Shown here in pieces: positions 27,228 through 37,480 of a stretch of 64,000 nucleotides of DNA (positions are counted from its first letter, which is position 1; every line of letters starts with the position of its first letter). The position numbers and the translations under genes were made by a program. The notes under the pieces are model-generated. The model worked only from the letters and a program-made list of their open reading frames with translations. It did not search any database and was not told the origin of the DNA. Origin of the DNA: Burhinus oedicnemus (taxonomy: Eukaryota > Chordata > Aves > Charadriiformes > Burhinidae); the NCBI GenBank assembly GCA_008921705.1, contig VFFE01007640.1, forward strand, positions 1,051,950-1,115,949, given 5' to 3'.

Positions 27228-27280
27228 ACTATAAATAATATAGTATATATACTACAATATATACTATAAATAATATAGTA
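27228..27280. repeat. Two exact 18-bp AT-rich direct repeats, each a hairpin
   Basis: The 18-mer actataaataatatagta occurs at 27228-27245 and again at 27263-27280, separated by a 17-bp AT-only-like spacer. Each copy contains the inverted repeat ACTATA/TATAGT with a five-base loop. The second copy ends exactly where the CR1 at 27281 starts, so this fragile AT site may have been the CR1 integration point. Confidence 0.85.
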
Positions 27281-27673
27281 GTGTACGAGGTGCTGGAGAG
27301 AGGCCAGAGAAGAGTAACGAAGCTGGCAAAGGGTCTAAAGAACAAGTCTTATGAGGAGCGGCTGAGGGAATTGGGGTTGTTTAGTCCGGAGAAAAGGAGG
27401 CTGAGGGGAGACCTTCTTGCTCTCTACAACTACTTGAAAGGAGGTTGTAGCGAGGTGGGGGTCAGTCTCTTTTCCCAAGTAACAAGTGATAGGACAGGAG
27501 GAAATGGCCTCAAGTTGCACCAGGGGAGGTTTAGATTGGATGTTAGGAAAAATATCTTCACCGAAAGGGTTGTCAAACATTGTAATGGGCTGCCCAGGGA
27601 AGTGGTGGAGTCACCATCCCTTGAGGTATTTAAAAGACGTGGAGATGTAGCACTTGGCGACGTGGTTTAGTGG
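27281..27673 (+). pseudogene. CR1 ORF2 C-terminal remnant (open frame)
   Basis: A 129-residue open frame encodes the extreme C-terminal tail of the CR1 ORF2 protein, beyond the reverse-transcriptase catalytic motifs. Landmarks of the family are visible: [13 protein letters not shown] near residues 23-35, [17 protein letters not shown] near 39-55, and [16 protein letters not shown] near 102-117. It ends at the family's natural stop. The frame opens at the truncation point with GTG, so it has no genuine start and is not expected to make a protein. Endonuclease and RT domains are absent. Confidence 0.85.
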
Positions 27674-27749
27674 TGGACCTGGCAGTGCTAGGTTAATGGT
27701 TGGACTTGATGATCTTAAAGATCTCTTCCAACCAAAGTGATTCTATGAA
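27281..27749 (+). mobile_element. CR1 LINE, 5'-truncated (sense)
   Basis: It covers the last part of ORF2 and the short 3' UTR, with gttggacttgatgatcttaa, then ctcttccaacc, and ends attctatgaa. It is a young-looking copy because its ORF2 tail is still open. It directly follows an AT-rich direct repeat. Truncated CR1s are dead on arrival, as they lack promoter, ORF1 and most of ORF2. Confidence 0.95.
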
Positions 27750-29964
27750 TAATATAATTTCCTATTTTTCTTGAGAGTATTATTGCTACTGATTATTTTA
27801 ATAATTATTAAAGGTGACGGTGTAGAAGAGCTAGCAGCTTTGTAAAGAAAAGTATTGCTATGCTAATAAACAGGTGTAACATCACCAATCCAAAGCCATA
27901 AGAAAGAACCCTTTAAATTCTCACAATTCTTGTAAACCTATAAACATTGTGATTGCAGCATATAACATTATGAAGAACTTCAACTCTATGTGTCATAGCA
28001 ACAGAAGTACTGTTTAACAATGATTTTAAAGTGGCTTTGAGGAAGGTATTTCAAAATGTGGTGACTAAAGATATTACTAATTCCATTAGTAGACAACCTG
28101 GCTAGGTAACAAAAGCTTTTCAGAGAGTCTTGAAGACCATACACCTAAATTCTTTCTCCATCACATGACCAGAAAGGTATCATTCATTTTAGGAGGCTGT
28201 GAGCAGCTACTACTGTATGTGCTGGACTCACATTCGCTTACATGAGGATAGCACATACAATTTGGTGATAAGACCCATCAGCCTTGGCATGCTACTGGAG
28301 TTGTGTCGATCCCATGACCACAAGACAGACGTCCCCCTCTATATGATGGACGGATGGATAGTCTTATGACAGGCTGTGCTAGGATTCCCCATAATTTGAT
28401 TCCCTTACGCACACATTTCCCTTATATTGATTATATTGATTATTGATTATAAGACAGATGCTTTCTGGTCATCTGCTGCAGGAAGGATGATAAGCTGCAG
28501 AAACTGTGGAAATGACAGGATTCGGAAAGGGGAAATCAAGAAATAGGCTGCTAGAACAGTTCATGTCACTTGTGACGCATTCTGCTGATTTCTGAGTTTC
28601 TCCGCCTTTAAAAAAAAAACAAAACACCACACCAAAACTGTGGTGACAACCAGCCTGTGGTTTAGATTTATTGCTATTGCTCTGAAAAACAGATTGAGCC
28701 CATGAACTGGCGAATTTGTGTCTGTGGTCTGCTACACCCATACATTCCTGATCAAAGTATGGGTAAAATATTTCCTATTCAGAATAGTCATGTCTTGAGT
28801 TTGCAGGTTTAAAATGATACAAAGAAGATGCTCATTGAGGTATGCCAATTATAACGTAAAGCTAGTGTAAATACATTTCTATATATTTATATAAAACATA
28901 AAATTGTCAAATTCTTTAATTCTCCAGCTTGTCAGTCACTGCAAAATCACAACCACTTCCACTTTGTCAGTCTGCCTTCACAATGCTGCATTATGAATTT
29001 TGCTCAGGAATAGAAATTGCATTAACCTTTGTGAGTTCTGGTGCTTTGTTGACTTAAAGAAATAAGGCCAAGTGCATTTGTACTGATGGCAAGAGACTGC
29101 CAATGATGACAAGAAGTTGTATAAACCTCCAGGCCTTTAAAATCTATCAAACTTTTTCCCCGCTCCCCCCCTCCCCTCCCCCCACCTTCTTATCTAAGAG
29201 TTCGATAGTCATGGCTTTGACTCATCTCATTTTCCAGCCAGAGATACAGCTTCTTCTTATGTGTTTCAGCCCAAAATTTTTCTTTTCCTACATTTCTTGT
29301 TCTGTGCTCTTGAATTTAAATGTTTTCTCCATACATAGCCTGACTGCAGTTCTCCATCTCAGACATAGGAACCTACAATTCTCCGTTCCCTGAAAAAAAA
29401 AAAAAAAAGAATAAAATAAAGCATTCTTCATCCAATTCCAAAACACTGCTGTAACAACTGTCCTCACAGCATGGATCCTGAAAAACCTAGTGACAGCTGT
29501 GGTTCCTCTTGCAAAATATCCAAAATCCAGCAGCTGGACACAAGTCTGATAAACTGCCAGCATTATGGCAGTCCTGGTGTGATATCGCAGATAGAATTTG
29601 TTTTTCTTTTGAGTACTTTGACTCAGTATCTCTATTTTGTTGTTGTTGTTGTTCCAAGTGGTGTTCAAAAGTCCATACCATAATGTCTCACTGAACACCA
29701 GTGGCTATATTTCTGTAAAGCTCATATAATAAACCAAGAAGCAAATTCCAGCTAGCTGACAGTTTAATCAGAAGACACATTAGGAAGGTTTTGAAATGAG
29801 AACACGAATTTCTAAGAAATTCTATTGCATGAGTGAAGGCAGTTGTTTTTTCAGGGTAGAATGAGTATCAGAAGGCAGCAATGCTAAATGCTGGAATGGT
29901 GATACAGTGCAGCACATTATACATGAATTTGCTATTTTAAATAGATTTGGAAAAGCTCAGGCAG
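27750..29964. other. Unique non-coding DNA with low-complexity tracts
   Basis: It contains a TTATATTGA-type imperfect tandem run (28421-28452), a C-rich tract (29157-29186) and an A16 run (29393-29408). An open frame with ATG at 29471, preceded by ctcacag, looks protein-like for about 45 codons, but no other support was found. Confidence 0.5.
29157..29186 (-). other. G-quadruplex-capable tract (minus strand)
   Basis: The plus strand carries four or more C-runs of at least four within 30 bp. The minus strand therefore has G-runs separated by one to three bases, fitting the standard G4 pattern. Any function is unknown. Confidence 0.6.
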
Positions 29965-30179
29965 ACATATTTAAACATAAGAAAAATTAAAAATTATTGT
30001 GAGGGTGTTTAAATACTGGAACAAACTGCCCAGAGAGGTTGTAGAGTCTCCATCCTTGGAGATATACAAAATCTGACTGGACACAACCATGAGCAAACAG
30101 CTTTAGCTGACCCTGCTTGATCAGGGAGGTTGAACTGAATAATCTCCAGAGGTGCCTTCCATAAGAAACTATTCTACAC
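29965..30179 (+). mobile_element. CR1 LINE, 3' fragment (sense), diverged
   Basis: Recognisable blocks are tgtgagggtgtttaaatact, ggaacaaactgcccagagag, gagtctccatccttggagat and ctgcttgatcagggaggttg, ending attctacact. It is more diverged than the 27281 copy and has no open frame. The left border is approximate. Confidence 0.9.
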
Positions 30180-33100
30180 TTCTGCATTAAAAGCACCCAC
30201 TACTAGCACTTTGCTTAGTTTTCATGAAAATTTCTCTCTCCTCTTTTTGCGGAGACCCAGAATGTAGTGGCACTGGACTGTAGGGAGTCTGCTCCCTTGA
30301 CAGCAGGCGTCATACAGGGCACAACACCTAAGTTAGGCAGCTGGAGTGAACAGTAGGAATATGGCTTTCATAACTCTTCATGGAATGAGGGAATGTAATA
30401 CATCCAGGTGGATGAGCTAATTCAGTATTTCCAGAATTTGGGGAGGGTCTTTCTATTGGATCGGTCTTCCGTAAGTTACGGCTGGAATGCTACGGTCACT
30501 TCTGAGCATTTCATTAACAAAAGGATATAGGTAAAGTATAGAATACCCAAAGAACAATAGCAATGATAATGAGTCTGGAAGGTATGAATTCAATGAGACA
30601 AAAACTCAGTATTAAGCTCCTTACTGTTACTGTGAAGAAAAAAGTTAACATGACCAAAACTTGAGTAGTTTTTAAGCAATTGGATGGTGAACTTGCACCG
30701 ATTACAATAGCAACAAAAAAGTCATTCTGCTGTAAGCAATGAATAATAGAAGGTAGGCCTCATATTCATGATGATTTGCATGAATAATAATTTACCATTT
30801 AGCAGTTTAATAATGTGGCATGGGGTATATAATATGGAGCCTGAGAAAACATAAAAGAAAATATGTAGGCGACAGGTAGCAGAAGAGTTAACCTGACAGG
30901 ATATTTATCTGTCACGTTAGATGTCCCTCGAGACAAGGAACAGACAAAATGTTTCAACCTGTTACAAATGGGACCAAAAAAAGGAACAGAAATCATATGC
31001 CAGGGAACAATCCCAACAGTAACAGGAAGACTTCAGATAACTTAATTGTCCTTCCCATACAGCTTTTAGGAGACTGTGGTTCTGCAATTATGAAGGAAAC
31101 TACGAAGAAGATGTAACATCTTGTGACAAGTATGCAGACTGTCAGACTGCAGTCCCCAGTGCGCTGTTTGTTACCTGGCTGTGTCTAGCCCAAACCACAT
31201 GCTGAAAATTTAGGTTTGTAGTGATCATATTGATGTAAGTGATCACGGAAAAGCTGGTAACAATTTTTTTTATATATATGCATTTTAAAACAAACCCTGA
31301 AGCCTCAACATAGCAAGAAGTGCAAAAGTTTGCTGGAGCTGGATTTTGGGGTCTTCACAGTCTGTCTTATTGGTTGACTTGTCAGTAGACACTGATTGGA
31401 GCACCTGAGTGCTCAACTACCTACCTATGGTGAAGTGTGGCAGGCCAAATGGAGGAGTCCTATAGTCCAAGTTCAACTAGTAGATAACTAGTTGACCTAA
31501 ACTGATCTTGGTTTGGTGGTGGTTTTACTTTCTCTAGAGATCTGATACTGACACAAATGGGAAATAGTCTCAAAATTAGGAACTCAGCCATCCTTGAATA
31601 CATGTCTAGGCTTTTAAGTATGTCTATTACTGCAATCAGGGAAACCAACCACCAATAACTACCAGATAGCTTCCCACTCACTGGTTTGTGTGTCAGTGTG
31701 TTCATACTGCCACGTATTTCCTGAGATCCATTCCTTCATTCCTTTGGCATGCCAGAAAAGAAGTAGAAGTTGACCTTGTTAATTTTCAGTATTTATTTGC
31801 AGGCTAAGACTGATTCTGCAGGTTGTGCAGAGAATTCCAAGGTCATTACTGTCAGCTTTTACTAGAATGGATGGTTATAAAACTGGATCTCTAGCTGTAT
31901 ATTCTCCATAACAGGTAATTCATGCTATAGCTCATTTGAAAGCAACATGAACTGCTTAAAGGTGAGACTAGATGATGCATTTAGAACATGCTATACTTAT
32001 GCAGCCTGTACAATATGAAAAGGGGGACTCTTTTAATATGAGCATAGTTAATAGAGATCATATAGCTTGCCATCAAGTTGGCTTAATCAGTATGTAAGAA
32101 TTTTTTGAAAAACAACACATTTAGAGAATGTAGCCCTGCGGCCAAGTAATGTGATATTGCCCTTGCTAGTAACAGATCCCAGGCTTTGCACTCAGTTTGC
32201 AAGGCCACGGGACGGAAGCTTGTCAGGCTTGGTTTACCTGAACTTGTCCTGACCTGACTGTAGCTTTGTTTTAACTTGGTTTAGTTACTTGGGGTACAGG
32301 CAAGCAGTGGAAACCCCAAGGCTGTAAACAGCTCAGCCATGATCAGTTAAAGAAATTCAGATCAGGAGCTGGGCAAAACTGGATTTAGAGATAACAAAGA
32401 GAATGAAGAACGAATATGCAACATCCATAAAACAGCATTTATGTATTAAATTTGCATGTAACATTAATGTGTAAACCACTGAAGAAAAAGCAAGATGGAA
32501 AAGTGTGTTAGCAAGCATAAAATCACCCCAAGCTGATCCCAAACACGAAGAAGAAGCCATCACCATTAGCTTCATACTCTTCCCAATGAAGGACTTGGGA
32601 TGCTGTCAACTTGTACACCCTTTCCGCCTCCCCAGACCAGATGGAAGCCATGAACTCCAGGGCCTGGATGGCTGTGGAAAGGAGAACATAATACCAGGAA
32701 AAAGGGCAGGAGATAGGGACTAGGTGTATAATAATCTTAAGTGTTTTATTACTATTGAGACCTTTCCTGTATGGTGGTATTTAGTGTCTTCTGTTTTTTT
32801 TTTTTTTTTTAAATGCTTAGATATAGACTAAAAATAAGTCTTTGATTAGCCTGTTAAGATTTCAATTATAGCAACAATAAGTTCTCGGTTTTACATATAG
32901 ATTGTGTTTCTTCTTTCCCATAATAGAATTTTGAACTCACCACCAAATCATATTCTTTTTTTTCCCTGCATAAATTAAAGCAGTTTATAATCCTCCACCC
33001 TGACTCTACAGCAAACCCAGCTACACAAGCATTTCAATGCCCTCCAGTTGGTATTCAAAGGAAGAGGTCTGTAAGGTACTTCCACCTGAGCTACGGACCT

Positions 33101-33226
33101 AAAGTCCTCTGTCTGCCTTACAGTCAACAAAGAGAAATGGGCATTTTCTAAGTCCAAACCATCTGATCACTTTTATGTGTCTGCAATGATGGAGAGAATC
33201 CCACACAAGTCTTTCACTGAACTCAC

Positions 33227-33429
33227 CTTCACAGACACCTGACCGCTTTCTGTCTCCTGTCTGGTTGACCATTGGCTCCAGCTTCCCCCAGCTCATCTTT
33301 CAGGGTGGCTGGACGCTTAAGTGTGGCTCCATTGATGTTTTTTGAAGAAATTACATCACCAAATGCACCAAAAAAAGACTCTGGTCTCAGACAGATGGCA
33401 CGAAGAGACAACAGGAGAAGACAAGACAT
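33227..33429 (-). other. Candidate exon or small ORF with splice donor
   Basis: On the minus strand an ATG (33429) opens a 66-codon frame. Its first 14 residues (MSCLLLLSLRAICL) look signal-peptide-like, and the rest is hydrophilic, ending ...DRRQKAVRCL. Eight bases after the stop (33231-33229) the consensus donor GAAG/GTGAGT falls at 33227/33226. The DNA coding for the hydrophobic start is also a good polypyrimidine tract, followed by AG candidates at 33386 and 33381. The same DNA can therefore be read as an ORF with a signal peptide or as an internal exon of about 155 bp starting near 33385. The two readings exclude each other in part. I recognise no family. It may be a lncRNA exon or chance. 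Confidence 0.3.
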
Positions 33430-33453
33430 GGAATTCTTTCACTGTATGTCCTG

Positions 33454-33482
33454 TTCATTCGTTCATTCATTCATTCATTCAT
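33454..33482. repeat. (ATTC)n microsatellite
   Basis: About seven ttcatt-type tetranucleotide units with one g interruption. It lies 25 bp upstream of the minus-strand ORF candidate at 33429. Confidence 0.95.
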
Positions 33483-34899
33483 ATGTCAAATAACGTTCCT
33501 GCAGCAGACAGCTCTGTCACAACAGTTACTAACATTATGTTTTCATCTATCCTGTGCCTTCTATCTCTGCGTATCTCTTGCCTGCAAGGTTACCTAGGTA
33601 AACACGTCGCTCAAGCTTTGACACATAGGATGCTGGTCCAAAGTGTTCAGGAAGTTGACCTCTAAGATTGCTTACAACACTGGCCATGCTAAATCAATAA
33701 GATTTTTATTCAGTCTTCTTGGCTGTATAGTCCTTATGCGTATGGGAAGAGAATATTGTCAAGTCAAGTTGAAAGTGTTAACAAAGGTGCAGCATTCTGT
33801 GGTATTTCTTCTCCGTTTAAGCATAGTCTCTAGCACGGGGAAATGATTTGGCACAATCTCTTTTCCTGGCACTGAATCTCACTCTTCAGTTCTACTTTAA
33901 GGGAGAAAGAAGGGGAAAAAAATCCTCAAACACAAATCATACATGGTTATCAATGGGTGAGGTTTTCAGCCAGGAAAATTATTTTTAGGCCTACATCTGT
34001 GCTGTATGATACTCATACACAGATATTTGAAGAGAATGATAATAAAAATATCTCCATGTGGCTGATTGCTGTTGGCTCTCCCTGGGAATTGAGGGCACTC
34101 AGCCTCTTTGTGTAGTCAGAGCAGTCCAAGACACCCCAGGAATGGAGAGCTTTTAAATTTACAGTCTTCTCCTATTGCAAATAAGCTCAGAAGTTATGTA
34201 GGGAGCTGAAAATAGATAGGCATGGAAAGAAATTGTATTATTGTGACTGACTAAATCAAGGCACAAAGACAAGCAAGATTCTTGTTTGAGAAGTAGAGTC
34301 CCAAATGGGAGCAAAGAAGGGGAGAAATATGTAAGCAATATCAGCTCCAGATTGCCAGACTTTATATTTTCCAATGGATTAGAATTCCACAGGTCTCACG
34401 AGCCATTAACCTCTTGTCAAAATGCATGCCGGCCAATATGTGGGGGGGAATTTCACATGGAGATCTTGCCCCAGGAGCCAAAATGTCTTTTGTTATCACA
34501 AGCAGGATAGTCGTAGTGAAATGCAGCAGTATAACTCTAAGGGAACTTGCAATGCTGCAAATTCAATTGCAAATTCACTTCTAGGTTTAACAAGGATACA
34601 CTCTAAACGGCACATCAGCACTCTTTGGGAAGGAAAATCAACAGCCAGATATTCAGTATCCACCCCAGTAGTTGAAGAGCCATACTGGAAACAATTGTTC
34701 TCATCTGAATATTTGAAAAACATTCTCCAAAGCTTTTCCTTTGTAGTTATTGGTGGTGATACCTATAATAAAATCTTTGCTTTACCAGATGAAGAAAAGA
34801 AACACAGAATCAGATTTTTTACATCCTGCATTGGATTCTTGAAAGTTCTTATTAAAGTTAGATGCCTTTGGAAGCTTCTTCTTAATCTTTCCCCTTGTC

Positions 34900-35157
34900 A
34901 GAGTCACAGAAAAACAGCCCTTTAAAAAGAATTGCAGAAAAGCATTAGTCCATCCGTCTGCCCCAAGGTGTGATCAGCTATTCCTATGTCATTCACAGGG
35001 TTGTTTGCGTAATTTATTCTTAAAATGGACTGACGGGTGGGGTTCCAAAAGCTGCCAGGAAATCTGCTCCATTGCTCCACTATCCGCACTGACCTATTGT
35101 AGTGCCTAAACTTATTTTTTTCTGGTTGCAGTTTCAGCCCTTAATTTATGACGTATC
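34900..35157 (-). mobile_element. Ancient CR1 LINE, 3' part (antisense), left half of a split copy
   Basis: On the plus strand the diverged antisense order of an old amniote CR1 is visible: agtccatccgtctgcccc (34948), ttcttaaaatgga (35018), ctgctccattgctccacta (35066) and ttgcagtttcagccctta (35126). The same element continues after the young CR1 at 35158-35708. Only relic sequence is left. Confidence 0.7.
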
Positions 35158-35708
35158 ATGGGTCTACTCCACTGTTGCGAGACCCCACATGGAGTACTGC
35201 ATCCAGCTCTGGAGTCCCCAGCATAAGAAGGACATGGATCTGTTGGAGCAAGCCGAGAGGAGGGCCACGAAGGTGATCAAAGGGTTAGCGCACCTCTGCT
35301 ATGAGGACAGGCTGAGAGAGCTGGGGTTGTTCAGCCTGGAGAAGAGAAGGCTCTGGGGATACCTTAGAGCAGCCTTCTGAAGGGGACCTATAAGAGAGCT
35401 GGAGAGGGACTTTTTACAAGGGCATGTAGTGATAGAACAAGGGGTAATGGTTTTAACCTGAAAAAGGGTAGATTTAGATGAGATATCGGGAAGAAATTCT
35501 TTACTGTGAGGGTGGTGAGACACTGGAACAGGTTGCCCAGAGGAATTGTGGGTGCCTCATCCCTGGAAGTGTTCAAGACCAGGTTGGATGGGGTTTTGTG
35601 CAACCTGGTCTAGCGGAAGGTGCCCTTGCCCATGGCAGGGGGTTTGGAACTAGATGAACTTTACGGTCCCTTCCAACTCTAACCATTCTGACATTTTATG
35701 ATTCTATG
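35158..35708 (+). mobile_element. CR1 LINE, 5'-truncated, inserted into an older CR1 (sense)
   Basis: It starts within ORF2 (tctactccactgttgcgaga) and runs through gagctggggttgttcagcct, ggtggtgagacactggaaca and ggttggatggggttttgtgc to the tail attctatg. The ORF2 C-terminal frame is open to 35380 (RP-H-EYC-QLWSP, then [14 protein letters not shown]) and then broken. The flanks on both sides belong to one older, opposite-strand CR1, so this is a nested insertion. Confidence 0.95.
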
Positions 35709-37250
35709 TTATGATATCCCTGTGCAGGACTTTGAGGGTGTTTATGATGTCTTCTGTTAGTCTTTTCTACTCTAGACAAAAAATCACTATTCCTTCAATA
35801 TTTCCTTATAGATCATGACTTCCAGTACACTAAAAACTCTGTGCTTTCTCCTCAGCAGTCTCTAATTCACCCATACTTCACCCATGCTTCTCCTGATGTT
35901 CAATATTCAGAACTGAACAAAACGTTTCATTAGAGAACTTATCAGCAGTGAGTGCAGTGGAAGGGTTAACTCTGTATGGTATGTACCACACATAAGAGTG
36001 TAGATATTTCACTATACCATTCACATATACACAGCTGGTGGTGATCCACCAGAACCCCAAATCTTTTCCTGGGTTACCGGTTCCTTAAGCCACCTTTCTT
36101 CCAATCCGTTTTTATTTGGTTGGTTATAATTATGTCCTCTAATTGTTCTTATTTAATTGAATCGGGGCTTTTTTTTGCTGCTTCTCCAAACAATTTCTCC
36201 CTTTGGAATTTTAATCCCGCCTTCCAATGTGTTTGCAGCTTAGTATCATCTGTGTATTTAATGAACACAGTCTGTATTCCTTTGAGCAGACACGTAAGAG
36301 TATTAAGCTAAAGACAAACTCCTCAGGAGCTCCACCTTATGCATCATTCCACTTTAAAGACAAACCCTTGATAGCTACTCTTTGAATATGATTTTCCAGC
36401 CACCTTTATATCCAAGCTACAGGCCTTTCTTAAGCTTCCTTCTGAGAACAGTATATCAAACAGCATGAAAGCCAGGCTAGAATCGAGATATAGGTTATCT
36501 GTTGCTTTTTCCCTGTCTGTAAAGCCTGTTACCCTGCCAGGGAAGGAAATTCAATTTATTTGACATGATTAATTCTTGAGAAAGTCATGCTGGCTGTAAT
36601 TTGTCTCCCTGTTCTCATCTCAGTATTTACAAATAGTTTATTTATGATGATACTTTCCTGGGACTTAAAGTTCCCCTACTCCTTCTTTTCTCCTACTTTA
36701 AAGATGGTCACTTCATTTTTCTTTTTTCCAGAATTTTGCTCATTTTCTATGAGATCTCAGAGTGGTTCTCCGAATACTAAAGAGAGGAGATTATTGGGTC
36801 CAGCACATTTGAGAGTACCTATGTTTCTAAGAAATATTAAATTCATTCTGCCTTCCTGCTTGTGTTAAATGTCTGACCACATTTAATTTTAAAAGAAGAC
36901 CGATGCAAGAAAAACATCAGAGATTTCTCCCTTGTAGTGACAGATTCATTGTACAGTCGTCATTGAATCAACTGTTTCTTGGTTTGTTCTCTTACTGAAA
37001 ATGTACTTATAGAGAGTTTTTACTTGTTTGTTTTTTATATCTTTCTGTATTATTTATTTTTGACTTGATTCCTAAAATTCTGCTGCCATTCTATTTTTGT
37101 TTACCCATTAAATCCAGCTTTGTTTTCACTTCCGATTTGTTGTGGGGTAAGAGTCCCCAGTGGAGCCAAATGGACCTCGTACTGCACTTCATGTTCTTAT
37201 TCCTCTGCAATGTAATCATTTTCATGTCTGATTTTAATATTTTCTTTTAA
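35709..37250 (-). mobile_element. Ancient CR1 LINE ORF2 region (antisense), right half of a split copy
   Basis: More than a kilobase of the antisense ORF2/3' region of an old amniote CR1 can be followed in order: catgacttccagtacact (35815), cagaactgaacaaaacgt (35908), gatccaccagaacccc (36042), agcttagtatcatctgtgta (36237), gattttccagccacctt (36391), gttaccctgccaggga (36529), aagtcatgctggctgt (36581), ttttccagaattttgctc (36724) and gaccgatgcaagaaaaac (36898). All frames are broken. The right border is uncertain. With 34900-35157 the element spans about 1.8 kb, making it the longest old LINE here. Confidence 0.7.
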
Positions 37251-37375
37251 AAGTACTGCCAATATTAAAAAGCCTCAGCCAGTCATCTTTGGGATATTTA
37301 TGGTAATTTCCTGGACTGCAATTCAGGGATTTGTTTCCTTTTCCTGGATCTGCTTATTGGCCAAGACGCTCTCCC
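37251..37375. other. Short unique spacer
   Basis: Nothing recognised. Confidence 0.4.
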
Positions 37376-37480
37376 TGGCAAGTCACTTTGCCTCAGTTTC
37401 CCCATCTGTAAAAAGGGAATAATAATTCCTTTACAGAGCCCTTTCACACCCACCGATGAGACACTGTGGGGCATTATTAA
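37376..37480 (+). repeat. MIR/L2-type ancient relic (sense)
   Basis: Contains ggcaagtcactttgcctcag, then tttccccatctgtaaaaagg and gaataataattcc, the hallmark core of MIR/L2-related amniote repeats. The 3' side (ccctttcacacccaccgatg, then gcattattaatt) looks like the short-tailed amniote version. Confidence 0.65.

Larger units (their letters stand above)
30180..34899. other. Unique non-coding DNA with one exon-like site
   Basis: No transposon was recognised with confidence; 31800-32000 might be a very worn CR1 3' end. Contains a T17 run (32794-32810), the (ATTC)n microsatellite at 33454-33482 and the minus-strand exon candidate at 33227-33429 (separate entry). The 167-codon plus-strand frame 34422-34925 runs into the old CR1 and is probably chance. 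Confidence 0.5.

Noticed and set aside
29471..29683. ATG after a ctcacag acceptor-like site with protein-like first 45 codons
   Set aside because: The frame ends in a Val run from a (TTG)n tract, and there is no donor or poly(A) signal; too weak to list.
31800..32000. Possible worn CR1 3' end (gtgagactagatgatgcat)
   Set aside because: Only one short word matches; the flanks could not be followed.
33446..33482. Regular short repeats that might suggest a CRISPR-like array
   Set aside because: A simple (ATTC)n microsatellite without spacers; the genome is a vertebrate.
34422..34925. 167-codon plus-strand open frame, longest outside repeats
   Set aside because: Its end runs into the old antisense CR1, it has no recognisable domain, and about one such frame is expected by chance in 64 kb of AT-rich DNA.
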